Positions 25,330-33,226 of a stretch of 37,679 nucleotides of DNA are shown here, one piece after another; position 1 is the stretch's first letter, and each line of letters opens with the position of its first letter. The stretch covers positions 1 through 37,679 of the forward strand of contig CALCYT010000023.1 in assembly GCA_937906455.1 (NCBI GenBank). The letters are read 5' to 3'. This DNA comes from an uncultured Bacteroidales bacterium. Its GTDB lineage: Bacteria > Bacteroidota > Bacteroidia > Bacteroidales > F082. The notes below the pieces were generated by a model, which made no database searches, was not told the DNA's origin, and saw only the letters and a list, made by a program, of their open reading frames with translations. Position numbers and translations under genes: made by a program.

Positions 25330-25863
25330 TTAATACTTTATGTTATATGTGTTGACGACACCGTTTTTCTGCTCCAATATCATGGTGAGAAGGGCGTCGT
25401 CGTCCATTCGATATGTCAGCGTTATGGTGAGATAGCCGCCCTTAGTGACTTTTTTGTTGCCCGAGGCGTCGATGTAAATGACGCGAATGCCGCTCCCTTC
25501 GGTGACGGTGACTTCGGCGTTGTTGTCGGCGACGGCCTGCTCCCAATTGCCCGACAGACAGTTCAGCAAGGTGGCGCGTTGCATGCCCACCGTCTTCGCC
25601 TTCTCAGCGTCAAGCTCAACGTTCTTGCCGTCCATGTTTATCTTCACGATATTCCCATCGATGATGAAAAACTCGTTCTCAGGCTCGGAATACTCCATGA
25701 TGAGATGGTCGGCACCGTCGAAAATGAGATGCCCCGCCTTTTCCTGTGTCTTTCCCGATGCCTTCATAACCTTGAGCTGCGTGAAATCGGCATCGTAACG
25801 TCTTTGCGCGAAAACGTTGACATTTACCAAAACGACTATTGCTATCAGTAAAAATCTCTTCAT
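25330..25863 (-). CDS. LolA-like periplasmic lipid/lipoprotein carrier
   Basis: A small exported protein with a signal peptide (MKRFLLIAIVVLVNVNVFAQ). The LolA/LolB-like β-sheet pattern follows: DADFTQLKVM, GHLIFDGADHLIMEYSEPE and FFIIDGNIVKIN. Such proteins bind acyl chains in a hydrophobic cavity and ferry them through the periplasm. The 177-residue length fits. I chose the ATG at 25863; the frame extends to a TTG at 25872. Placed directly after an MMPL exporter, it resembles the LolA homologue of aryl-polyene clusters rather than the housekeeping LolA. Confidence 0.82.
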   Translation of the reverse strand: MKRFLLIAIVVLVNVNVFAQRRYDADFTQLKVMKASGKTQEKAGHLIFDGADHLIMEYSEPENEFFIIDGNIVKINMDGKNVELDAEKAKTVGMQRATLLNCLSGNWEQAVADNNAEVTVTEGSGIRVIYIDASGNKKVTKGGYLTITLTYRMDDDALLTMILEQKNGVVNTYNIKY

Positions 25864-25923
25864 ATTAAACAAACATAATAGTCAAACTTATTTTTATGAA
25901 GAATATTGTATTGTGTCTCAATA

Positions 25924-28416
25924 TTATTTTTGAGATATGGTTTCATCCGTCATCACGCGACTTAAGACCTGTTTTCTAAAGAACGGTATTTTCATCAGTT
26001 TACGGAAGACAAAAGGTTGCAGTGAATATGAAATCAATATGGTTGATGCCATTCCTATGAGGGTGCTCAGCCCGATGGAGCGGATGGCGGGATGCACCGC
26101 GAAGAGCAGCGAGGTCACCACTATCACGAGGATGACAGCCGAGAAGAAGATTGCCACCTTATGCCATGTCAGCACGTCATGACGGCCGGTGCGCGCATAG
26201 TTGAGCAGGCCCTCTGTGATGAAGATACTATAGTCAACACCCACTCCGAAGATAAAGGTGGAGATGATGATATTGATGAGGTTGAACTGAAGCCCGATGA
26301 GTGCCATATAACCCTGTACCGTAAACCAGCTTATCACCATAGGCAGGAACGACAGCAAGGCCGTCAGTATGTTGCGGAACGACACCAGCAGTATCAGCAG
26401 CACGAACAGCGACGAGATCCACACCGCCACGTTGAAATCATCGTGAACCAGTTGCACCATGTCTTTGCAGTAATAAAACGGCTCAAGCACGAAGGTCTTG
26501 GGGTTTGTCACCACCACTGCAGTCACCTTGTCCTTGTCGTCGGGACGCATCGCCACATTGGTGAAGACCATATACTGCCCGTCGTCGTTACGCTCGATGA
26601 AGTTACATAAGAGATTATCCGGCACCACATCGCTGTCAATCAGCGACGCCGTCTCGTAGTCAGCGTCGATGATATCTTGAAAATCGCTAAACAGATAAGT
26701 CTCGAGACCCAGATTTAAAGCGTTGTCGTTCACGAGTCTCATGGCAGTGGCTTTTCTCTCGTCCGACCAGAATGTATTCCACGTCTCAATACGTCGTTGC
26801 TGGTCTTCATCAGTGATGAACAGCTTGGGTATCAAATTGGAATAGCTGTGCACCACGCCTTGTTTGGAGAGAGAGTCAAGGATATTCGCCACGACTTTGT
26901 TGGCTTCCAAAGCCTCGTCGATGTCGGTTGACACGGTGGCGTAGTAGATATGTGAGAATCCGTCGTTGTTTTTCCGGTCGAACAGCTGCTCGGCCTCTTT
27001 TTTCGCGGGAGAGCTGTAGTTGAGGTTACGCAAGTCGCTGTCGAATGTCACCTTTGGAGAGAAGACTACGCCCACGATGAGAAACACCGTTATGGCAACG
27101 AGGAACCATCTCCTACGGTCGAAAGGCAGGTCGTTGACACGCGCGATGACCCGGAAAGTGCGGTTGTTAGTGTCGGTCTTGCGCCGTGGCATGAAATGAG
27201 GCAGGAACACGAGTACGAAGAAAGTGCTGCCAAGAAGTCCCAACGAGGCAAACAGCCCGAAGTCACGTAGCAGCTCGCTCTCGGTGAAGAGGAGACTGCA
27301 AAAAGCTCCCACGGTGGTGATGCAGCCTAATGTCACCGGCGTCGATTCATCGCGTAACATCGTCTCCACATCTCCCGTATAGAAATGATGTATAAGCACA
27401 TGCAGACAGTAGCTGATACTCACCCCGAGCACTATGGCACCAAGACCTAAGGCCATCAGCGACATGCCGCCTTGGAGCCAATAGACACACGCCAACGAGA
27501 AGAAGGCACCGTATGCTATAGGGATCAACATCTTCAACAAAAACTGGAAGCTATGGAAACACAGCCATATAAGTATCAGTATCAAGATGAGCGAGATGCC
27601 CACTGTCAGCACGAGGTCGGAACGGATGCGGCCTGCGTTGTTGACGCTGCCGATAGGGATGCCGTGTGCATACACCCTCACCTCAGGATGCAGCGTCTCA
27701 AACTCTTTTCGCGTCTCGTCCAACATTTTCACGAAAGCGCGTGCCGACTTGGAGTCTAACGACTTGAACGCCGGTGAAAGATATGCTATCGACACGGTGC
27801 TGTCGGCGCAGAAGAAATGCCCGTGCAGAATGTTGAATCCGCCCACGGCGTCGGTCATCATATCACCCAGAATCACCTGTCGGAGGTTGAGCGGGTCATA
27901 GCCTATCATCTCCGTCACGTCGCCGGTCTCGTCAGCCATCAGCAGCTCATAGTTAGCGGCCATCTGCCGCTCCACGGCTTCGGGACGCAGTGCCTCCCCG
28001 ATAGCTTTGTAAGCGGAGGTATCGACAAACGAAGGCACATGTTCAAGGACGAAGTCGAGGGCGTTGAGAGCCATCTCAGGCTCCATCTTATAAAGGATAT
28101 TGGCGATATAACGGCTGTCTTTGTCGTTGTTGAGAAGCAAATCAACGAACTCATCGGTGCTTTCGGCGAGTTTGTCGGTGGCAAGGGTCTCTCCCGACGA
28201 GGCGAACTGCAAGTAAATCTTGTCTTTGAGTTGTATAGAGCTGAACGCCATCTGGCTCTCCACACTCGATGAGGGCAACAACTTGGAGATGTCCTCCTCG
28301 AAGTTAAGTCTTATTCCGAAAACCACGAAAATGACAGCGGTGACCGCCATTAAAACATACATCAACGCCTTATGTTTACTGAAAAACCGGTAAATAGGCA
28401 AAAAAACTATGTGCAT
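25924..28416 (-). CDS. MMPL/RND-superfamily exporter
   Basis: This 830-residue inner-membrane transporter has the two-fold RND layout: TM1 near residues 15-36, a periplasmic domain, then a cluster of five helices (about 275-405). A short cytoplasmic stretch follows, then TM7, a second periplasmic domain and a final helix cluster with GVGVDYSIFITEGLL, where the membrane Asp expected for proton coupling is visible. MMPL proteins flip lipids or lipid-linked products from the inner membrane. It is the first gene of the operon and is followed 60 bases later by the LolA-like gene. Its substrate is probably the acylated product of the downstream enzymes. Confidence 0.9.
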   Translation of the reverse strand: MHIVFLPIYRFFSKHKALMYVLMAVTAVIFVVFGIRLNFEEDISKLLPSSSVESQMAFSSIQLKDKIYLQFASSGETLATDKLAESTDEFVDLLLNNDKDSRYIANILYKMEPEMALNALDFVLEHVPSFVDTSAYKAIGEALRPEAVERQMAANYELLMADETGDVTEMIGYDPLNLRQVILGDMMTDAVGGFNILHGHFFCADSTVSIAYLSPAFKSLDSKSARAFVKMLDETRKEFETLHPEVRVYAHGIPIGSVNNAGRIRSDLVLTVGISLILILILIWLCFHSFQFLLKMLIPIAYGAFFSLACVYWLQGGMSLMALGLGAIVLGVSISYCLHVLIHHFYTGDVETMLRDESTPVTLGCITTVGAFCSLLFTESELLRDFGLFASLGLLGSTFFVLVFLPHFMPRRKTDTNNRTFRVIARVNDLPFDRRRWFLVAITVFLIVGVVFSPKVTFDSDLRNLNYSSPAKKEAEQLFDRKNNDGFSHIYYATVSTDIDEALEANKVVANILDSLSKQGVVHSYSNLIPKLFITDEDQQRRIETWNTFWSDERKATAMRLVNDNALNLGLETYLFSDFQDIIDADYETASLIDSDVVPDNLLCNFIERNDDGQYMVFTNVAMRPDDKDKVTAVVVTNPKTFVLEPFYYCKDMVQLVHDDFNVAVWISSLFVLLILLVSFRNILTALLSFLPMVISWFTVQGYMALIGLQFNLINIIISTFIFGVGVDYSIFITEGLLNYARTGRHDVLTWHKVAIFFSAVILVIVVTSLLFAVHPAIRSIGLSTLIGMASTILISYSLQPFVFRKLMKIPFFRKQVLSRVMTDETISQK

Positions 28417-28436
28417 TTCAACGTATTTTAAAGTTG

Positions 28437-28444
28437 CAAAGATA
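28437..28444 (-). promoter_or_regulatory. -7 element upstream of the MMPL-led operon
   Basis: TATCTTTG on the minus strand, 20 bases before the MMPL start and within the 68-base gap after the DUF1846 gene, suggests the operon has its own promoter. The -33 match is weak. Confidence 0.6.
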
Positions 28445-28484
28445 CTAAAAATCTCTTACAACTTTAATTTTCATCAAAAGTGTT

Positions 28485-29945
28485 TTATTTCTTCACCGGG
28501 TCGCATGTAAGGCCCACTCCGAGTTTCTTGAAAATCTTCTGGTCCACTTCGGGGAGCATCACGGTGCTGTGCATCTGGCAGCCGTTGAGCAATGGCAGGC
28601 AGTCGAGGGCCTTGCGGCAGTTCTCGTCCCATAGGCTGAGCATGGAGAGTGCCACGAGCACCTCGTCGGTATGCAGTCGCGGGTTCCTGCCGTGCAGCAA
28701 ATCGACTTTAGTGGTCTGGATAGGCTCTATCATGGCTTGCGGGATGAGTTTCACCTCATGACCGATGCCCGCGATATGCTTTGTGGCGTTGAGGATCAGT
28801 GCCGCGCTGGAGCCGAGCAGATCGCTGGCATGTGCTGTTATGATGGTACCGTCGTCGAGCTCGATGGCGCCGCTGTGCTGTCTCTCCTGTTCTTTGCGTT
28901 CACGCGCCGCGATGGTGGTCTTGCGGTCGTCGGTGGTGATTTTAGCCTGTTTCATCAGCAAGGCTATCTTGTTGACCTCGTTCTCGCTGCCTTTGCCGTT
29001 AGCCAAGTCGCAAAGTGCTGTGTAATAACGTCTTATGATCTCATCTTTCGATGCCTTGCAGCAAATCTCATCGTCGCTGAGGCAATAGCCCGCCATATTG
29101 ACACCCATGTCGGTGGGCGATTTATATGGGTTTTCTCCGTAAATCGACTCAAAGATGGCGTTCAGCACCGGGAATATCTCGATGTCGCGGTTGTAGTTGA
29201 CGGCCGTCTCGCCGTAAGCCTCGAGATGGAACGGGTCGATCATGTTGACGTCGTTGAGGTCGGCGGTGGCGGCTTCGTAGGCGATGTTCACCGGGTGTTT
29301 CAGCGGCAGGTTCCAGATGGGGAACGTCTCATATTTGGCATACCCCGCCTTGATGCCGCGTTTGTTCTCATGATACAGCTGGCTGAGGCACACCGCCATC
29401 TTGCCGCTGCCTGGTCCGGGGGCCGTGATGACGACGAGCGGACGCTGCGTCTCCACATAGTCGTTCTTGCCGAAGCCGTCGTCGGAATCGATGAGAGCCA
29501 CGTTGTTAGGATAGCCTTCGATGAGACGGTGATAATACACCTTGATGCCTATACGCTCCAAACGATGACGGTAAGCGTCGGCACTCGCCTGGCCGTTGTA
29601 ATGTGTTATGACAACGCTGTTGACCATGAAGCCGCGCCCCATGAACTCGTCACGCAGACGCAGCACATCGACATCATAGGTGATGCCGAGGTCGCCGCGC
29701 ACCTTGTTCTTCTCAATGTCAACGGCACTGATGACGATGACGATCTCCGCCACGTCGGCGAGCTGTGTCAGCATCTTCAGCTTGATGTCGGGCTGGAAAC
29801 CCGGCAGCACACGACTCGCATGGAAGTCGTCGAACAACTTCCCGCCAAATTCCAAATAAAGCTTATCACCAAATTTTGCGATACGTTCCTTGATGTGTTC
29901 CGACTGGATTTTAAGGTATTTCTCGCTATCGAACCCGTATTTCAT
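28485..29945 (-). CDS. DUF1846 domain protein
   Basis: A cytosolic protein of 486 residues matching the DUF1846 family from end to end (KYGFDSEKYLKIQSEHI at the start, LYLEFGGKLFDDFHASRVLPG). The segment APGPGSGKMAVCLSQLYHE (from 175) resembles a nucleotide-binding loop, and conserved stretches such as NAIFESIYG and SPTDMGVNMAG are present. The biochemical role of the family is not established. It lies on the same strand as the thiamine genes upstream and the acyl operon downstream, but has its own -7 element at 29974, so shared function is not implied. Confidence 0.88.
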   Translation of the reverse strand: MKYGFDSEKYLKIQSEHIKERIAKFGDKLYLEFGGKLFDDFHASRVLPGFQPDIKLKMLTQLADVAEIVIVISAVDIEKNKVRGDLGITYDVDVLRLRDEFMGRGFMVNSVVITHYNGQASADAYRHRLERIGIKVYYHRLIEGYPNNVALIDSDDGFGKNDYVETQRPLVVITAPGPGSGKMAVCLSQLYHENKRGIKAGYAKYETFPIWNLPLKHPVNIAYEAATADLNDVNMIDPFHLEAYGETAVNYNRDIEIFPVLNAIFESIYGENPYKSPTDMGVNMAGYCLSDDEICCKASKDEIIRRYYTALCDLANGKGSENEVNKIALLMKQAKITTDDRKTTIAARERKEQERQHSGAIELDDGTIITAHASDLLGSSAALILNATKHIAGIGHEVKLIPQAMIEPIQTTKVDLLHGRNPRLHTDEVLVALSMLSLWDENCRKALDCLPLLNGCQMHSTVMLPEVDQKIFKKLGVGLTCDPVKK

Positions 29946-29973
29946 ATGACTTAAAATTTATCAATACGGGATG

Positions 29974-29981
29974 CAAATATA
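29974..29981 (-). promoter_or_regulatory. -7 element upstream of the DUF1846 gene
   Basis: TATATTTG on the minus strand fits TAnnTTTG, 28 bases before the start codon. A TTG lies 22 bases upstream. A run of Ts on the minus strand (30013-30022) after the transporter gene may end the thiamine transcript. Confidence 0.5.
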
Positions 29982-30051
29982 CGAACTTTTTGATAAACGG
30001 CTTCAATTTTTTAAAAAAAAAATTCAGATTCTGCCAAAATATCGTCACGCC

Positions 30052-30636
30052 TCACTGAGACGACGTCTGACCCATGAGTCTCAGCCATTTTCTGTATCCG
30101 AAGACGGCTATTATCACGTAAAGTGCGTAAAGGCTCGCCTTGAAAGGGATGTCTTTATAGAAATAAAGCGCGCAAGTCACAACATCGACGGCAATCCAGA
30201 TGAACCACTGCTCGAGATATTTATGCGCCAGAGCCCATATCCCGATGATGCTCAACGCTGTGGTGAAGCTGTCGGCGACAGGCACGGTGCTGTTGGTGAA
30301 GTTGCTGAGTATCAGATATATAACAAGCCACATTGCTGCTATTATCCCAAGCCAAGGCAATATCATTTTCTTGGGAAAATGCCTTATTTTCAGCTCTTTA
30401 TTATCCTTTGAGCCGTGAATCCAACGCCAATAGCCGTAAACCGTCATCGCCAGATAATAGAACTCCATGCCACAGTCGGCATAGAGTCCTTTCTGGTAGT
30501 ATAGCACTATCCCGAGCGCCTGCATCATAAATCCGACAAGCCACATCCACACACTCGCCTTGTATTCCAGCAGGATATAAGCGAGTCCGAGGGCCGTGGT
30601 GACGATGTCAAGCCAATGGTTGGCGAGGAACTCCAT
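30052..30636 (-). CDS. pnuT: PnuC-family thiamine transporter PnuT
   Basis: An inner-membrane facilitator of the PnuC family (194 residues, seven or so hydrophobic helices, with family segments YGYWRWIHG and DSFTTALSIIGIWALAHKYLEQW). PnuC members carry NAD precursors, riboflavin or thiamine. Here the gene follows the TonB receptor by 3 bases in a transcript headed by a TPP riboswitch, which points to thiamine (PnuT). Trapping inside the cell would rely on thiamine pyrophosphokinase, encoded elsewhere, since no such gene follows. Confidence 0.9.
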   Translation of the reverse strand: MEFLANHWLDIVTTALGLAYILLEYKASVWMWLVGFMMQALGIVLYYQKGLYADCGMEFYYLAMTVYGYWRWIHGSKDNKELKIRHFPKKMILPWLGIIAAMWLVIYLILSNFTNSTVPVADSFTTALSIIGIWALAHKYLEQWFIWIAVDVVTCALYFYKDIPFKASLYALYVIIAVFGYRKWLRLMGQTSSQ

Positions 30637-30639
30637 GAC

Positions 30640-33024
30640 TTAGAATTTAAGCGTTAAGTTTGCCATCATGTTGAAGCCTGCCATCGGGATGTAGCCTATC
30701 TGGTAGTAGCGGTTGTCGTTGGTATGGCCGTAGCTTTCGCAGATAGCCGAATAGACCCAGCCGCTTGCCGCGTAATGACGGTCGAAGATGTTGTTGAAAT
30801 GCACCGTGAGAACAGCTTCTTTCACCACTTTTTTAGGCTTGTAGGTATATCCCAGACTGACGTTTGCCACTGAATATTCCGGCAGCGAGCGGTCGATGTT
30901 CTCGGTGTTGTCGAGATACATCCTTGATACGTAGTTGGTATGCCAGGTGGCTTCAAAACCCTTGTGATGGAATGTCACGAAGCCGTTGAGAATCGTCGAA
31001 GGCGAGAACGCGAGCGTGGAATTGTCGTAATGAATGGTGGTATAGCCCGTCTCGCTGTCCCAGTCTTCCACCACCTCGTCGAAGTCTTTTATCTTGTTTT
31101 TGCTGAAAGCGGCGTTGCCTTCGATGGTGAGCCAGGGCGTCACGTTGAAGCCTATCTGAAGCTCTACACCGGCTCTGTAAGAATCTTTGATATTTGTGGT
31201 GAGAGCCTCGCCGATGTCGCTCACTGCGCCGGTCTGAACAAACTGGTCGGTGTAGTCCATGTAATAAAGGTTCATCCCGAAGGCGACTTTAGCGTTGTTA
31301 TAGTTGTAACCCATCTCATAATCAGTGAGTTCCTCTGGACGAGGTGCCGGATACGAGCCGTTGTCGGTGAAGTTGTTACGCTCAGGCTCGCGATGGCTTT
31401 TCGCCACGGAAGCGTAGGCGCGATGGTTGTTTTTACTCCAGTTGATGCCGGCTTTCGGGTTGAAGAAATCGTATTCCTCATCAATATTCAAAGGTTGGTT
31501 GTAATAACCGCTTCCCTCTTCGTAGAACTTGTCGTTGATGCCGTTTGTCTTGTAATAAACGGTGCGCATCTGCACATCGCCGAAGACATCCCAGCTGTCG
31601 TTGAGATGATAAGTGGTTTTAACGAAATAGTTGTAGTCGATTTTCGACGCGTCACTGTCGTAATATTTGTAATCTCCGTTGGCGAGATATTTGTGTGCCA
31701 CGCCTTCGTTTGCGATATAAGTGACGTATCCGAAATGGTTGCCGTCGAAGCCCTGGAATGATATGCCTCCGACGACGTCGAATTTCTTATCGCTGTATTT
31801 TGCTGTAAACACTGCTCCGTAGGTGTGCTGCGTGAGGCCTTTCTGACGGATGAAGTCGGTGCGTTTAACCTTGTTGCCTTCGCTGTCGGTGTAGGTCATG
31901 CCGAACTTCGAGAGCTTGTTGTTGTAACGGAACTCCTCGTAAAAGCCATATCCGTAGGTATAATGCAGCGACGCTGATGTTGACCAGTTGTCGTTGATTT
32001 CCCAAGCCATCGAGAGGATGTTATGGTCTTGCCAGAAGTTGTCGGTGGTGCGGTCCCAATAGCTGCCGTCGTTCAGCTGGTAGCGCGCGGTGACATAGTT
32101 GCCGTTCTCATCTTTAACGAAATTACCTTCTTCGTCGGTGACTAAGTATTCGTACAGCGAGTTGAATTGTCCGAGCCCCACGTTATACATGTCGCGGTAC
32201 GTCTTGATGCCCGTGCTGATGTCGAACGAGCCGTCCATGAGGCTCATGTCGTTGCTGCCTGCCGTGACGCCGTTCCATGCCTGGCCGGTGTTCTCGAAGT
32301 TGCCGATGTTTTTATAACGGACGACGAAGTTGTTATCAAGCCATGACACGCCGCCGTAGTAGCTTCCACTGCGGCCTTGTGTGCCGTGGATGAAGCCGTC
32401 GGTGCTTGTCTCATGGTATGCGCCGTCGATGATGAGATGGTTCCACAACAGCCCTGTAGAGGCTTTCGCGCCGAAATTAAGGGTGTTGAACGAGCCGTAA
32501 GAGCCTGTTATCTCCGCACTTGGCACTATAGAAGGCGATGCTGACGAGAGTGCTATGGTGCCGCCGAAGGCGCCGTCGCCGTTGGTTGACGAGCCCACGC
32601 CACGCTGAATCTGCACGTTGCCGAGAAGCGAACTGTAGCTGTTCATGTTTGCCCAAAACACGCACTGGTCTTCCGGTGAGTTGAGCGGCACGCCGTCGAG
32701 GGTCACGTTGATACGCGAGTCGCCCGCGCCACGTATGCGCATATAGCTGGTGCCGGTGCCTACTCCGTTCTCGCTCCATGCGATGATGCCCGGCGTCCTC
32801 GAGAACAGGAACGGCAGCTCCTGACCGGTCTTGGAGAACTCGCCAAGCTCTGTTTTCTTGATGTTAGACACGGCGAAAGGAGCGTTTGACTGCACTTTCA
32901 CGCCGCTGACCACCACCTCCTGGAGTATCTCCAGATTCGTGGTGTCGATAATCACACTTTCATTCTGCGCATTCACATTCGCCGCAAATAACAGCGCAGC
33001 GATACAAATAAAAATTCTTTTCAT
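30640..33024 (-). CDS. TonB-dependent receptor for thiamine uptake
   Basis: This outer-membrane receptor of 794 residues has a signal peptide (..FAANVNAQ). A TonB-box-like LQEVVVSGVKV is followed by a plug domain with SYMRIRGAGDSRINVTLDGVPLN and IQRGVGSSTNGDGAFGGTI, and then a long β-barrel ending in ..MMANLTLKF with a terminal Phe. It has no carboxypeptidase-like N-terminal extension, unlike SusC-type proteins. The substrate assignment comes from the TPP riboswitch in its leader and the PnuT gene after it, the arrangement known for thiamine uptake in Bacteroides. The substrate may be thiamine or its phosphates. Confidence 0.92.
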   Translation of the reverse strand: MKRIFICIAALLFAANVNAQNESVIIDTTNLEILQEVVVSGVKVQSNAPFAVSNIKKTELGEFSKTGQELPFLFSRTPGIIAWSENGVGTGTSYMRIRGAGDSRINVTLDGVPLNSPEDQCVFWANMNSYSSLLGNVQIQRGVGSSTNGDGAFGGTIALSSASPSIVPSAEITGSYGSFNTLNFGAKASTGLLWNHLIIDGAYHETSTDGFIHGTQGRSGSYYGGVSWLDNNFVVRYKNIGNFENTGQAWNGVTAGSNDMSLMDGSFDISTGIKTYRDMYNVGLGQFNSLYEYLVTDEEGNFVKDENGNYVTARYQLNDGSYWDRTTDNFWQDHNILSMAWEINDNWSTSASLHYTYGYGFYEEFRYNNKLSKFGMTYTDSEGNKVKRTDFIRQKGLTQHTYGAVFTAKYSDKKFDVVGGISFQGFDGNHFGYVTYIANEGVAHKYLANGDYKYYDSDASKIDYNYFVKTTYHLNDSWDVFGDVQMRTVYYKTNGINDKFYEEGSGYYNQPLNIDEEYDFFNPKAGINWSKNNHRAYASVAKSHREPERNNFTDNGSYPAPRPEELTDYEMGYNYNNAKVAFGMNLYYMDYTDQFVQTGAVSDIGEALTTNIKDSYRAGVELQIGFNVTPWLTIEGNAAFSKNKIKDFDEVVEDWDSETGYTTIHYDNSTLAFSPSTILNGFVTFHHKGFEATWHTNYVSRMYLDNTENIDRSLPEYSVANVSLGYTYKPKKVVKEAVLTVHFNNIFDRHYAASGWVYSAICESYGHTNDNRYYQIGYIPMAGFNMMANLTLKF

Positions 33025-33074
33025 CTTGTTGAACTTTTAGTTAATAACAAATGTGAAGGGGAAAATTAGTAATA

Positions 33075-33147
33075 TCCATCCCTACGCCGGCATTACCCGG
33101 ATCAGGTTTTAGGGTATCATCTCAGCCCGCAAGGAGCACCCCTTGAT
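33075..33147 (-). promoter_or_regulatory. TPP riboswitch (THI box)
   Basis: The minus strand reads GGGGTGCTCC...GGGCTGAGATGATACCC...AACCTGATCCGGGTAAT.CCGGCGTAGGGA, the conserved TPP aptamer including CUGAGA, ACCUGAUC and GCGUAGGGA. It lies 51 bases before the receptor start codon. With thiamine pyrophosphate bound it should repress the receptor and PnuT, either by hiding the start or by early termination; no obvious terminator hairpin follows, so translation control is more likely. Confidence 0.96.
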
Positions 33148-33155
33148 TTCGGGCG

Positions 33156-33207
33156 CAAAGATACAAAAAAATTTAGAGTTTAGAGTTTAAAATTTTTTTT
33201 ATCTTTG
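33156..33207. promoter_or_regulatory. divergent promoter elements and heptads between thiamine operon and regulator
   Basis: TATCTTTG occurs on the minus strand at 33156-33163 (thiamine leader) and on the plus strand at 33200-33207 (regulator gene). Between them are in-phase heptads TTTAGAG, TTTAGAG, TTTAAAA (33172-33192). Both -33 regions lack TTTG. Confidence 0.6.
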
Positions 33208-33226
33208 CAGAAATATATTTTGAAAA

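Noticed and set aside
28671..29954. Long open frame (427 codons) on the plus strand opposite the DUF1846 gene
   Set aside because: The opposite strand encodes a full, recognisable DUF1846 protein. The antisense frame has no signal, domain or promoter and is a by-product of codon bias.
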